The position numbers and the translations under genes are program-made. DNA of 64,000 nucleotides, from positions 1 through 64,000 of the forward strand of contig CALQQB010000009.1 of assembly GCA_943332615.1 (NCBI GenBank), in the 5' to 3' direction. Origin of the DNA: Phenylobacterium deserti (GTDB lineage Bacteria > Pseudomonadota > Alphaproteobacteria > Caulobacterales > Caulobacteraceae). This document shows positions 51,870-60,815 of this stretch, in pieces (position 1 is the first letter of the stretch; every line of letters begins with the position of its first letter). Below the pieces are notes generated by a model, which worked only from the letters and a program-made list of their open reading frames with translations, did not search any database and was not told the DNA's origin.

Positions 51870-52794
51870 CTCAAGGGTCTCCCGGCGAACTTCCTGTTGT
51901 TCCGCCAGAACCTAGGCCAACCGCTGGCCCCTGCAACGGCGCCCCCACGTCAATTTCGAGCGGGCAGCGCGCGAAACCTAGGCATCGGGGAATTGAGACA
52001 GGCCCGTCCAGGCCGCGCCGCAGGACAGCGCCTTCGCCGCCCGCAGCCGCCGCGCCCGCACCGACCAGGGCGCCGACGGCGGCGCTGGAAGACGCGTTCG
52101 GGCAGGTCGCAATGATCAAGACCTGGGACAAGCCCCGCGCGGGCGCGCGAGGGGATTTGAATTCACTTGAGAAAGAGCGTTCAATTGTTCGTGGTTTGTT
52201 CCTATCATCCTGATCGTCTCGATGCAAGGATTTTGGAATTACGCGATGTCCCCGTACCCCACCGACTTCGTATTCCAAGGCTTGGATGGGCCTACTTCAA
52301 TTACGTGATGTCACCGAATCTGCAAGCACACCTACCGGCGTGGTGACGCGCTGGAGAAGCGCAGGCGGGTGATGGCGGACTGATCGGCCTTTTGCGGCAG
52401 CACCGGCAAGCCGGGAAGCGCAACGGGGTGCGGCGCAGGCATCCGCATTTCGCAATAGGTCTCGGGGGTGACTGCGGGAATGCAGGCGCGGGCCTGAAGA
52501 CACGCAGCGCATTTGCCGCCGAATTCGCTCAATTGCGCGCCTGCGCAACACACCAATACATACTGTAGATAGTCTCTATGATGCGGATTGGAGCCCTATT
52601 TGCAGCCCGCTAGGTATCTGGAGCCCTCTGACTACCGGTCAGGGTGATCAACACCTTTGCAGTGCACGCGTTTCCCGGACTTCCGGACCGCGGCAACAAT
52701 AGCAAAGCGCCCAGTATTTGAACGCTAGGACGGCTCCATCCGGGATGAGGGGCGAGCGTTCCTGGGTCCGCATGACACAAGATTTGAGAGACTA
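51870..52794. other. 925-bp non-coding region upstream of the RTX gene
   Basis: No supportable gene on either strand; the open frames are short, out of keeping with the local codon bias and unrecognised. GC content is visibly lower than in the genes around, especially 52160-52330 and 52550-52700. It contains a degenerate repeat pair (52235-52318) and a GGAGCCCT repeat near 52591 and 52620. It should hold the promoter of the RTX gene; no clear -35/-10 pair could be assigned. Confidence 0.55.
52235..52318. repeat. Degenerate direct repeat, possible REP-type element
   Basis: GGAATTACGCGATGTCCCCG at 52235-52254 recurs as CAATTACGTGATGTCACCG at 52298-52316, 63 bp apart. The sequence type (AATT...GGGGAC on the other strand) resembles short interspersed elements near REP-associated transposase genes. 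The GAATTCGGGGAC repeat at 54798 on the other side of the RTX gene is similar. Confidence 0.4.
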
Positions 52795-54630
52795 ATGGCG
52801 ACGTATTTCTTTGAAACCATCACCGACGCTCAGGCGGCCGGGTACACCAACGCAACCGACCAGCTGGTCTTCCAGGCCTCGGCCGAGCGCGGCAGCATCA
52901 CGACGGTCCGCTACAATGCGGCCACGGCGACCTCGGCCGCCACGATCACGCTCGTCTCGGGCGTGTCCGGCAAGGCTGTGACCTTCCCGAGCACGTTTGC
53001 GAACGAGACCAACGTCGTGGTCCCGGACAGCTCGACGCTGTTCGTCGGCGCCACCGGCAACGATACGCCGACCGCCCTGACCCAAACGACCGACTTCAGC
53101 GACGGCCTGTATGGCGGCCTGGGTGACGACACCCTCGACGGCGGCAGCGGCGCGGACCTGCTCCAGGGCAACGCCGGCAACGACTCGCTCGTCGGCGCCT
53201 CCGGCAACGACACCATCTACGGCGGGGCCGGCAACGACGCCGTGACGATCGGCTCGGGCAACAACTTCGCCCAGGGCAACCTCGGCGACGACACCATCGA
53301 CGGCACGGGTTCGGGCTCCAGCACTGTGCTGGGCGGCCAGGGCGCCGACAGCCTCCTCGGCGGCACGGGCAGCGACTTCCTGAACGGCAACTCCGGCGCC
53401 GACATTATCGACGGCGGCGCCGGTAGTGACACGATCTTCGGTGAAAGCGGCAACGACGTCATCAGCACCGCGCCGGCAAACGGCCAAACCGTCTCCGTCG
53501 ATGGCGGCACGGGCGACGACACCATCGCCCACGCGGGTGGTGGCTTCCCGTCGATTGTTGGCGGCGACGGCAACGACAGCATCTCGGTCACCGCCGGCGG
53601 CGGGGGCTTCCTGCAGGGCAATGCTGGCAATGATACCATCACCACCAACTCGAAAGGCCAGGACACCATCCTCGGCGGCCAGGGCAACGACATCCTGACC
53701 AGCACCGACGCTGGCTTTGACATCCTCAACGGCAACCTCGGCGACGATACCCTGGTTGGTTCGTCGGATGGCTGCAACCTGATCGGCGAAGACGGCAACG
53801 ACTCCCTCCTCGGAGGTGCTGCGTTTGACTCGCTCGTCGGCGGCGCTGGCAACGACACCATCACCACGGGGGCCGGTCGTGACATTGTGTCCGGCGGCGA
53901 CGGCAACGACGTGATCACCAACGCTGGTGGTGGCAACGACATCATCGACGCGGGCGCTGGCAACGACAGTGTCATCGGTGGCGCCAACGTCGATAACATT
54001 ACGCTCGGGGACGGCGACGACACCGCGACCGGCGATGCGAGCAACGACGTGATCACCGGCGGCAACGGCAACGACAACATCCTCGGCGGCCTGGGCGACG
54101 ACGGTCTGACCGGTGGTGAGGGCAACGACACCCTCACCGGCGACGTCGGCAATGACACCATCGACGGCGGTGGCGGCAACGACAACATCAGCGCCGGCTC
54201 CGGCAGCGACGGTCTCAACGGCGGCGACGGTAACGACACCATCAACGGCGGCTCTGGCACGGAACTGCTCCGTGGTGGCAATGGCGATGATCGGTTCGCC
54301 TTCTCCTCGGGCGACTCCGGCACCACCCCTGGCGCGCTCGACCAGATCCTGGACTGGCAGTCGGGCGACTCGATCGACTTCGGCGGGCTCGGCACTGCGG
54401 TCGATGGCTCCACCTACCTGGAGCTGACGGCCTCGTCCTTCGACGCCGCCCTGGCCCTGGCCACCGCTCAGGCCACCGGCAGCTCGCTCTACGTGGTCGT
54501 GCAGGTCGGTTCCGACGTGGTCGTGTTCGCGAACACGGACGGCGCCTCGACCATCGACGACGCGGTTGTGCTCGTCGGCCGCACCCTGGCCGACATCAGC
54601 GCCGCCAACATCATCTCCGACATCACCTAA
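52795..54630 (+). CDS. RTX-type calcium-binding repeat protein, probable type I-secreted
   Basis: A 611-residue acidic, Gly/Asp/Asn-rich protein. Residues 1-105 form a non-repetitive N-terminus (MATYFFETITDAQAAGY). From about 107 to 500 it is almost entirely glycine-rich nonapeptides (GGxGxDxLx type, e.g. GGLGDDTLDGG, GGNGNDNILGG) that form calcium-binding beta-rolls. The C-terminal 110 residues (DQILDWQSGDSIDFGGLG onward) resemble the secretion-signal region of type I-exported proteins. No N-terminal signal peptide is present. It may be an S-layer-like or surface protein, as calcium-binding RTX proteins form S-layers in Caulobacter, but no ABC exporter or outer-membrane factor genes are adjacent. 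One Cys (Cys327). A strong terminator follows. Confidence 0.88.
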   Translation: MATYFFETITDAQAAGYTNATDQLVFQASAERGSITTVRYNAATATSAATITLVSGVSGKAVTFPSTFANETNVVVPDSSTLFVGATGNDTPTALTQTTDFSDGLYGGLGDDTLDGGSGADLLQGNAGNDSLVGASGNDTIYGGAGNDAVTIGSGNNFAQGNLGDDTIDGTGSGSSTVLGGQGADSLLGGTGSDFLNGNSGADIIDGGAGSDTIFGESGNDVISTAPANGQTVSVDGGTGDDTIAHAGGGFPSIVGGDGNDSISVTAGGGGFLQGNAGNDTITTNSKGQDTILGGQGNDILTSTDAGFDILNGNLGDDTLVGSSDGCNLIGEDGNDSLLGGAAFDSLVGGAGNDTITTGAGRDIVSGGDGNDVITNAGGGNDIIDAGAGNDSVIGGANVDNITLGDGDDTATGDASNDVITGGNGNDNILGGLGDDGLTGGEGNDTLTGDVGNDTIDGGGGNDNISAGSGSDGLNGGDGNDTINGGSGTELLRGGNGDDRFAFSSGDSGTTPGALDQILDWQSGDSIDFGGLGTAVDGSTYLELTASSFDAALALATAQATGSSLYVVVQVGSDVVVFANTDGASTIDDAVVLVGRTLADISAANIISDIT

Positions 54631-54652
54631 CGATCCACCCAGACAATGGATC

Positions 54653-54678
54653 GGGCCGCCCCTCGGGGCGGCCCTTTT
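54653..54678 (+). terminator. Rho-independent terminator of the RTX gene
   Basis: GGGCCGCCCC (54653-54662) pairs with GGGGCGGCCC (54665-54674), followed by TTTT. It lies 23 bp after the RTX stop. It is the strongest hairpin of this type in the window and suggests a highly transcribed single gene. Confidence 0.85.
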
Positions 54679-54734
54679 CGTTTGCGGCCCGTTTTCTTTG
54701 GATGCGGCCGCCGGTCACGCTATGACCCGCACAG

Positions 54735-54815
54735 ATGTCCAACGCCGCGATCTACCTGCATCCCAACGCCTTCGACACCACCGGCAAGGCCCTTCGGACT
54801 GAATTCGGGGACTGA
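54735..54815 (+). pseudogene. Truncated N-terminus of a glycosyltransferase-like gene
   Basis: ATG 54735 begins AIYLHPNAFDTTGKAL, resembling the N-terminus of a family of large glycosyltransferases in Caulobacterales (…DTTGxxLMGRxxAGExFL). After Leu20 the frame enters the tandem repeat GAATTCGGGGAC and stops at 54813. The 26-codon ORF is therefore the stub of a gene cut off exactly at the repeat. The family match is from memory and tentative. Glycosylation enzymes next to surface-layer genes would be expected. Confidence 0.45.
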
Positions 54816-54825
54816 ATTCGGGGAC
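54798..54825. repeat. Tandem 13-bp repeat at a gene truncation point
   Basis: ACTGAATTCGGGG occurs twice in tandem (54798-54810 and 54811-54823), followed by AC. It coincides with the end of recognisable glycosyltransferase-like sequence, so it probably marks a past insertion or deletion. Confidence 0.6.
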
Positions 54826-54867
54826 AGGAGCACTGTTCACCAGAGCAGCGCCTATCCAGCGCCCGCG

Positions 54868-55659
54868 TCACCCGAACGGCGGCGCGAAGCGGATATTGTC
54901 GCGTTCCAGGCCCTTTACGACCACGTCGAGGCCGCCGGACTTGATCATCCACTCCAGGCGGTGGTCGCGATACTCGCGCTTGAACAGGCCCTTCTCCACC
55001 AGGTCGGCGACGTTCGGCATGCTGGCGCCGGCGTTGAGGGCCGCGATGTCGGCGACGCAGGCAGCCACCGACGGCCGGGCGTTGGCGCGGGCCAGCCACT
55101 TGGCCAGCTTGGAACCCTCGGCCGGCGGATTGCCCTGCCCCACCGAGCCGTTGACGTAGGGCACGACCGACAGGTCGCCCCAGCCGAAGCGGTCGCCGTT
55201 GAACCATTCGCGGTCGCCCAGTTCCTTCTCCAGCCAGGCAAAGAAGCCCTCGGTCTGGGCCTTGGCGGCGGCGAACATCGCCTCGGCCTGGGCGCCCTGC
55301 GCACGGCGGAACCAGCGGATCTCCGAGAGCCCCCAGTTGATCGCCTCGAAGTGAGTGTCCATCACCTCTTCGAGCATCCGCACCCGCGCCCGGTCGGCGG
55401 CGCTGTCGGGCCGCATCGGCGGGTCGGGATAGGCGTCGTCCAGGTATTCCAGGATGATGGTGCTGTCGAAGATGCGGACGTCGCCATCGACCAGGGCCGG
55501 CACCTCGCCCCGCGGACTGGCCTCCACGAACGCCCCCTGCGCGCCGCCCGCGCCCAGGCCGCCCGGCATCGGGGCTTCGTAGGCCAGGCCCTTCTCCCTG
55601 AGCGAGATCTTGACCTTCTGGGCGTAGGGCGAGAGCGGGTGGTCGTAGAGCGTGATCAT
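54868..55659 (-). CDS. Glutathione S-transferase family protein
   Basis: A 263-residue GST. The N-terminal thioredoxin fold starts MITLYDHPLSPYAQKVKISLREKGLAYE, with Ser10/Tyr12 near the glutathione site, and RGEVPALVDGDVRIFDSTIILEYLDDAYP contains the cis-Pro and glutathione-contact motif. The helical C-domain has WFNGDRFGWGDLSVVPYV. Its ATG overlaps the upstream GST stop by 4 bp. It is the last gene of a four-gene minus-strand operon with an epoxide-hydrolase-like enzyme, a crotonase and another GST. Confidence 0.92.
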   Translation of the reverse strand: MITLYDHPLSPYAQKVKISLREKGLAYEAPMPGGLGAGGAQGAFVEASPRGEVPALVDGDVRIFDSTIILEYLDDAYPDPPMRPDSAADRARVRMLEEVMDTHFEAINWGLSEIRWFRRAQGAQAEAMFAAAKAQTEGFFAWLEKELGDREWFNGDRFGWGDLSVVPYVNGSVGQGNPPAEGSKLAKWLARANARPSVAACVADIAALNAGASMPNVADLVEKGLFKREYRDHRLEWMIKSGGLDVVVKGLERDNIRFAPPFG

Positions 55660-56291
55660 GACCTTAGCGCCTCGTCCAAATCCATTTTCTGCGCCGCCTT
55701 CGCGGCCTTGAACGCGGGCCGTGCGCTGAGCCGCGCCCAATAGGCCTGCAGCGCCGGTGAAAACTTTTCGTCCAGCTTCAGCTGTCGCGCCAGCAGCAGC
55801 GCATACCCCACGGAAATATCGGCCGCCGTGAACCGATCGGCGCATAGCCAGTCGCCCGTCTCCAGCGCCCGATCCACATGCCGCAGCCGGCTCAGGAACC
55901 ACTGGGCGTAGTCGTCGGCCACCACCTCCGCCTTTCCTGGCTCGAACTGCCGGTAGCGCAGCACCAGCGTCTGCGGGAACGTCAGCGTCGCCTCGCCGAA
56001 ATGCAGCCAGTTCAGCCAGGCGCCATAGGCGGGGTCGTCCACCTCCACCGCCAGGTCCGACGGCCCGTGGCGGGTGACCAGGTACTGCACGATCGCAGCG
56101 CTCTCGGTCATGAAGGTCTCGCCGTCGCGCAGCGCCGGGATGGTGCCGAGCGGGTTGATCGCCAGATAGGCCTTCTCCCGCACCCGGGGCGGGAACGGCA
56201 GCAGGTGCAGTTCGTACTTGAGGCCCAGCTCCTCCAGCGCCCACAGGGGACGGAAGGACCGCGCGTCAGGGCAATGCCAGAGCTCAATCAC
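55656..56291 (-). CDS. Glutathione S-transferase family protein
   Basis: A 211-residue GST. MIELWHCPDARSFRPLWALEELGLKYELHLLPFPP is the N-domain start, NPLGTIPALRDGETFMTESAAIVQYL the cis-Pro and glutathione-binding segment, and DWLCADRFTAADISVGYALLLA the C-domain signature. It is 2 bp downstream of a crotonase gene and overlaps the next GST gene by 4 bp, so the two GSTs are translationally coupled. The two GSTs are only distantly similar. Confidence 0.93.
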   Translation of the reverse strand: MIELWHCPDARSFRPLWALEELGLKYELHLLPFPPRVREKAYLAINPLGTIPALRDGETFMTESAAIVQYLVTRHGPSDLAVEVDDPAYGAWLNWLHFGEATLTFPQTLVLRYRQFEPGKAEVVADDYAQWFLSRLRHVDRALETGDWLCADRFTAADISVGYALLLARQLKLDEKFSPALQAYWARLSARPAFKAAKAAQKMDLDEALRS

Positions 56292-56293
56292 GT

Positions 56294-57091
56294 CTAGCTG
56301 TCCCGCTTGCTGTAGACCGGCTTGCGCTTCTCCAGGAACGCCTGGACGCCCTCCTGGAAGTCGCCGTCCGAGCTGGCCAGGATCTGGTTGCGGTCCTCCA
56401 TGGCGATGGTGGCCTCCAACCCTTGCGCGTCGATGGCGTGGTTCAACGCCTCCTTGGTCAGGCGCAGGCCCAGCGGCGTGGCGTGCAGCATGTCGTCGAC
56501 GAAGCCGCGCGCCTCGGCTTCCATCTGATCGCGCTCGATCACCCGGCTGACCAGGCCCAGCTGATAGGCGCGCTCGGCGGTGATGAAGCGGCCGGTCAGC
56601 ATATATTCGGCCGCCACCGAGGACCCCACCATGCGCGGCAGGAAGTAGCTGACCCCGATGTCGCAGGCCGACAGCCCGATGCGGATGAAAGCGGCGTTCA
56701 TGCGCACATCCGGCGTCGCCAGCCGCACGTCGGACGCCAGGGCCAGGGCGAAGCCGCCGCCGGCCGCAGCCCCGGTGACGCAGGCGATGATCGGCTGCGG
56801 ACAGCGCCGCATGGCGATGACGATCTCGCTGATCTCGCGCTGGCGGGTGAGGCCGGCGCCGATGCCGCGTGGCGCCTGCGGGTCGCCCCGTTCCTTCAGG
56901 TCCAGCCCGGCGCAGAACGCCTTCCCGGCGCCTTGCAGCACCACCACGCGGACGTCGCGCCGCCAGTACAAACCGACGAAGAATTCCCGCAGTTCGGTGA
57001 CCAGGTTGCGCGAGAGCGCGTTCAGCCGGTCGGGCCGGTTCATGGTCGCCCAGACGACCTCACCCTCCTGGCGCAGTTCCAGATCGGCCAT
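56294..57091 (-). CDS. Enoyl-CoA hydratase/isomerase (crotonase) family protein
   Basis: A 265-residue crotonase. LQGAGKAFCAGLDLKERGD (about 52-70) and VTGAAAGGGFALALASDVRLA (about 106-125) form the oxyanion hole. FIRIGLSACDIGVSYFLPRMVG lacks the usual catalytic Glu spacing of enoyl-CoA hydratase, so isomerase or another activity is possible. It lies 2 bp after the alpha/beta hydrolase gene and 2 bp before a GST gene. Confidence 0.92.
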   Translation of the reverse strand: MADLELRQEGEVVWATMNRPDRLNALSRNLVTELREFFVGLYWRRDVRVVVLQGAGKAFCAGLDLKERGDPQAPRGIGAGLTRQREISEIVIAMRRCPQPIIACVTGAAAGGGFALALASDVRLATPDVRMNAAFIRIGLSACDIGVSYFLPRMVGSSVAAEYMLTGRFITAERAYQLGLVSRVIERDQMEAEARGFVDDMLHATPLGLRLTKEALNHAIDAQGLEATIAMEDRNQILASSDGDFQEGVQAFLEKRKPVYSKRDS

Positions 57092-57093
57092 GC

Positions 57094-58059
57094 TCAGAGC
57101 CCCTTCAACCAGTCGATGAGAATCGCGGACACCTCTGCGGGCCGCTCCTGCTGTGTCCAGTGTCCCACGCCCGGCAGGACGTGGACGCTGCGCAGGTCGG
57201 TGACGTGGCCCCGCATCATCGCGGCCGGGTCGGCGATGCGGCCAAAGCCGTTGAACGCCGGATCACGGTCGCCGCCGATCAGCGCGGTCGGCATCGTCAG
57301 CTTGCGGTCCTTGAACGGCTGCAGCCAGGCGAAGTCGCGCTCGTGGTTGCGATAGCGGCTGATCGGCCCCCGGAAGCCCGAGGCCTCGAACTCGGCGACG
57401 TAGTAGTCGAGGTCGGCCGCCGACAGCCACGCCGGGAACTGGCCGGGGTCCTTCATGCCTTCCAGCATGGTCGCCCCATGCGCCTTCTGCGGCCAGCTGC
57501 CCTCCGGCGCCTCGCCAGCGATGCCGAAGTAGAACTTGCGCAGGAAGTCCCGGACGTCCTTCTCGGCCTCGGCCTCCGGCGGCCCCACCTCCTGGAACCA
57601 CGCCTGGTAGAAGAAGTGGCCCTTGTCGGTGAACAGCTCCTTGAAGATGTCCGTGAACGCGCGGGCCGGAACGCCGCTGAACGGCACCGACAGACCCGCC
57701 ACGGCGCGGATCTTGTCCGGCCGCGACAGCGCGGTGTTCCAGACGATGGGCGCGCCCCAGTCGTGGCCGATGAGGATCGGGTTTTCGCCGGGCGACAGCG
57801 CCTCGGCCGCGCCGATCACGTCGCCGGTCAGCTCTTCCATCGAATAGGCCGCGATGGGCAGCGGCTTGTCCGACCCGCCGTAGCCGCGGACGTCGATGGC
57901 GGCGGCCGTGAAGCCCGCCGCAGCGATCGGTCCGATCTGGTGGCGCCACGAGTACCAGCTCTCCGGGAACCCATGGACCATGAGCACCAGCGGCCCCTTG
58001 CCCTCGACCGCGACGCGCAGCTTGGCGCGGCCGGCGTCGATGTTGCGGAATTCAGGCAT
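57094..58059 (-). CDS. Alpha/beta hydrolase, epoxide hydrolase/haloalkane dehalogenase-like
   Basis: A 321-residue soluble hydrolase. VLMVHGFPESWYSWRHQI is the oxyanion HGxP motif (about 33), ILIGHDWGAPIVWNTAL carries the nucleophilic Asp of the GHDWG elbow (about residue 105), as in epoxide hydrolases, and LPGVGHWTQQERP contains the catalytic His near the C-terminus. It would open an epoxide or cleave a halide from a substrate that the downstream crotonase and GSTs then process. Start MPEFRNIDAG at 58059 fits the family. First gene of a four-gene operon. Confidence 0.9.
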   Translation of the reverse strand: MPEFRNIDAGRAKLRVAVEGKGPLVLMVHGFPESWYSWRHQIGPIAAAGFTAAAIDVRGYGGSDKPLPIAAYSMEELTGDVIGAAEALSPGENPILIGHDWGAPIVWNTALSRPDKIRAVAGLSVPFSGVPARAFTDIFKELFTDKGHFFYQAWFQEVGPPEAEAEKDVRDFLRKFYFGIAGEAPEGSWPQKAHGATMLEGMKDPGQFPAWLSAADLDYYVAEFEASGFRGPISRYRNHERDFAWLQPFKDRKLTMPTALIGGDRDPAFNGFGRIADPAAMMRGHVTDLRSVHVLPGVGHWTQQERPAEVSAILIDWLKGL

Positions 58060-58182
58060 GGCGCTCCCTCGCGGTCTTGGGCCCATCTTCCCCCGCCGCC
58101 CAGCCCTGGCAAGACTGACCCGGCGTCACCGTTGACCGCGCCTGCCGCAGGGCGAACCATGGCGAGAACGGAAGGAGCGCCC

Positions 58183-58995
58183 ATGGTCTCGCTGACCGAG
58201 AAGAGCGCCGGGTTCGAGAACGTGCTCTGCACGGTGGACGACCATGTCGCGACCATCACGCTCAACCGCCCGCACCGGCGCAACGCGCTGAACTACCGGG
58301 CCTATGACGAGCTGGAACAGGCGCTGCGCACCGCCACCGCCGACCCGGACGTGCGCTGCGTGATCGTCACCGGCGCCGACCCGGCGTTCTGCTCCGGCGA
58401 CGACGTGGGCGAGATCATGGCCGGGCCGAAGCCGGCGTCGCGGGCCCCGATGCCCGTCACCTTCCAGGCCACGCCCGCCGCCATCGCCGCCCTGGAGTGC
58501 GACAAACCGGTGATCGCCGCCGTCAACGGCGCGGCCGTGGGCTGGGGGATGGAGCTGGCGCTGTTCGCCGACATCCGCATCGCCTCGGAGAAGGCCAGGT
58601 TCGGCGAGCTGTTCGTCAAGCGCGGCCTGGTCTGCGACGTCGGCGGCTTCTACCGGCTGCCGGCCATCGTTGGCCCCGCCAAGGCCGCGGAACTGCTGTT
58701 CACCGGCGACATTTTCGACGCCGCCGAGGCCCTGCGCATCGGCCTGGTCACCCAGGTCACCGCCCACGACGACCTGATGCCCCAGGCCCGGGCGCTCGCC
58801 GCCCGCATCGCCGCCAACCCGCCGCTGGCCGTGCGTCACCTGAAAGCCGGGCTGACCCGCTATGCCTATGGCGACCCGCGCGAGATCGGGGCCTGGGCGA
58901 TCGAGAAGATCCGCCTGCTGATGCAGACAGAGGATCACAAGGAGGGCGTCGCCAGCTTCCTCGAGAAGCGGCAGCCCACATTCCACGGCAAATAG
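58183..58995 (+). CDS. Enoyl-CoA hydratase/isomerase (crotonase) family protein
   Basis: A 270-residue crotonase. [20 protein letters not shown] (about 66-85) and [22 protein letters not shown] (about 114-135) are the oxyanion-hole segments. [22 protein letters not shown] is the region that bears the catalytic acids in the family. The ATG at 58183 follows AAGGAG; the frame opens far upstream, but that part is antisense to the hydrolase gene. It is 13 bp before an SDR gene and divergent from the hydrolase operon. Confidence 0.92.
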   Translation: MVSLTEKSAGFENVLCTVDDHVATITLNRPHRRNALNYRAYDELEQALRTATADPDVRCVIVTGADPAFCSGDDVGEIMAGPKPASRAPMPVTFQATPAAIAALECDKPVIAAVNGAAVGWGMELALFADIRIASEKARFGELFVKRGLVCDVGGFYRLPAIVGPAKAAELLFTGDIFDAAEALRIGLVTQVTAHDDLMPQARALAARIAANPPLAVRHLKAGLTRYAYGDPREIGAWAIEKIRLLMQTEDHKEGVASFLEKRQPTFHGK

Positions 58996-59008
58996 GGACA
59001 CCCACCCC

Positions 59009-59773
59009 ATGACCACCCGATCCGTCGCCGGCCTGACCGTGTTGATCACCGGCGCGGCCAGCGGCATGGGCCGCGCCACCGCCGAAGTCTTCGCCGCCGA
59101 GGGCGCCCACGTGGCGGTCATCGACATCGCCGCCGAGAGCGTCCGCGAGGTGGCCGACGACCTGACCCACCGCGGCTATTCGGCCGAGGCCTGGACACTG
59201 GATATCGGCGATCCCGAGGCGATCAAGACCGTGGTCGCGGCCGTGGCGGCGCGGTTCGGCGGACTGGACATCCTGGTCAACAACGCCGGTATCTCGGCCT
59301 TCTCGCCCATCGACTCGGAGCACTACGACGCCGTCTGGGACCGCGCCTTCTCGATCCTGATCACCGCCCAGCAGCGCCTGATCCGCGCCGCCCTGCCCCA
59401 TCTGCGCAAGTCCGCCTCGCCGCGCATCGTCAACATCGCCTCCACCGAAGCGTTGGGCGCCACCAGCCGCGACAGCCCCTATTCCGCGGCCAAGGCGGCG
59501 GTCACCGGCCTGACCCGGGCCCTGGCTGTCGAGCTCGGACCGGAGGGGATCACGGTCAACTGCATCTGTCCGGGCCCGATCCTCACCGGCATGACCGAAG
59601 CCGTCCCCGACGCGGACAAGCAGCTGTTCGCCAAACGCCGCACGGCGCTGCGCCGCTATGGTCGACCCGAAGAGGTGGCGCACATGACGCTCAGCCTCTG
59701 CCTCCCGGCCGCCTCCTACATCACCGGGGCGACCATCCCCGTGGACGGCGGCCTGATGGCGCGCAACGCCTGA
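59009..59773 (+). CDS. Short-chain dehydrogenase/reductase
   Basis: A 254-residue [22 protein letters not shown] (residues 13-31) is the cofactor motif, [10 protein letters not shown] the NNAG motif, [26 protein letters not shown] contains the catalytic Ser, Tyr and Lys, and [12 protein letters not shown] the product-side PG motif. It probably forms a two-gene unit with the crotonase at 58183, acting on a hydroxyacyl-CoA. Confidence 0.94.
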   Translation: MTTRSVAGLTVLITGAASGMGRATAEVFAAEGAHVAVIDIAAESVREVADDLTHRGYSAEAWTLDIGDPEAIKTVVAAVAARFGGLDILVNNAGISAFSPIDSEHYDAVWDRAFSILITAQQRLIRAALPHLRKSASPRIVNIASTEALGATSRDSPYSAAKAAVTGLTRALAVELGPEGITVNCICPGPILTGMTEAVPDADKQLFAKRRTALRRYGRPEEVAHMTLSLCLPAASYITGATIPVDGGLMARNA

Positions 59774-59828
59774 GGGCGGGCAGCCTTTCGGTTGACGGCG
59801 CCCCTGCTTCAGGCGACGCCTTGCAGAA

Positions 59829-60815
59829 ATGCTGGGCCGCGCCGCGCTGATCCTCTGCCTGCTGACCGCGACCGCCGCGGACGCCCAGGGCTACCGTGCG
59901 CCCCGCACCGTCTTCGGCGCGCCCGACCTGGGAGGGACCTGGGACAACGATTCCATGACCCAGCTGCAACGGCCCAAGGGCTTCGCCGCGCTGGTCGCAA
60001 CACCCTATGAAGCCGCCGCCTACGAGGCCACGCGCTACGGACGCTATGCGAAGGTGGTCGGCCCGGTCGATCCCAACGCCCCCGCCCCGGAGCCGGACAA
60101 GGTCACCGACGACGACCGGTTCGAACGCCCGCGCGGCCTGGACCGCATTCGCGGCGAGATTCGCAGTTCGCAGATCGTCGATCCCGCCGACGGCCGCCTG
60201 CCCTACACCCCGCAGGCTCGGGCCGCCGCTGAGAAGGCGCTGAAGGACGAGGATGTCTTCGACCATCCCGAGGGCCGACCGTTCGACGAGCGTTGCCTGC
60301 TGGGCGGCGGCGGCGGCATCGCCGCGCCGATCATCAACCGCGATCACATGCAGATCGTGCAGACCCGTGACCACGTCGCGCTGTTCGGCGAGATGAACCA
60401 CGAGGTCCGGATCGTCCGACTGGGCGCGCGCGATCACCTGCCCCCGGCCATGGCGCCCTGGATGGGCGATCCCATCGGCTGGTGGGAAGGCGATACCCTC
60501 GTCGTCGAGACCACCCGCCTCAACCCGAACGACGGCTGGCGCTGGAACTCAGGCCTTTGGATCAAGCTCTCCGCCGCCACGCGCATCGTCGAACGCTTCA
60601 CCCGGACCGGCCCGGGCGAGATCACCTACAGCTTCCTGGTCGAGGACCCGGCCACCTACACCCAGCCCTGGCGCGGCGAGGCGACGTTCCGGGCGACGAC
60701 CGCGCCGATCTTCGAGTTCGCCTGTCATGAAGGCAACTACGCGCTGACCAACATCCTGGCCGGCGGGCGGGCCGAGGACGCACGCAAGGCGAGGGCTGCG
60801 GCTACGACCCCGTGA
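59829..60815 (+). CDS. Secreted protein of unknown function
   Basis: A 328-residue protein with a clear N-terminal signal (MLGRAALILCLLTATAADAQ, cleavage after AxA). The mature part contains LGGTWDNDSMTQLQRP, RPFDERCLLGGGGGIAAP, and WWEGDTLVVETTRLNPNDGW near residue 218, recurring in proteins found in many sphingomonads and acidobacteria. No enzymatic motif is known. It lies on the same strand as the crotonase/SDR pair, 55 bp after the SDR, and its 3' end overlaps the converging crotonase gene by 14 bp. Confidence 0.8.
   Translation: MLGRAALILCLLTATAADAQGYRAPRTVFGAPDLGGTWDNDSMTQLQRPKGFAALVATPYEAAAYEATRYGRYAKVVGPVDPNAPAPEPDKVTDDDRFERPRGLDRIRGEIRSSQIVDPADGRLPYTPQARAAAEKALKDEDVFDHPEGRPFDERCLLGGGGGIAAPIINRDHMQIVQTRDHVALFGEMNHEVRIVRLGARDHLPPAMAPWMGDPIGWWEGDTLVVETTRLNPNDGWRWNSGLWIKLSAATRIVERFTRTGPGEITYSFLVEDPATYTQPWRGEATFRATTAPIFEFACHEGNYALTNILAGGRAEDARKARAAATTP

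Noticed and set aside
53100..54300. Possible CRISPR-like or tandem DNA repeat array
   Set aside because: The regular pattern is the codon-level reflection of RTX nonapeptides within an intact ORF, with no spacers.
53217..54413. 398-codon minus-strand frame opposite the RTX repeats
   Set aside because: The translation is a Pro/Ser-rich mirror of the glycine-rich repeats; it is a by-product of the repetitive coding sequence.
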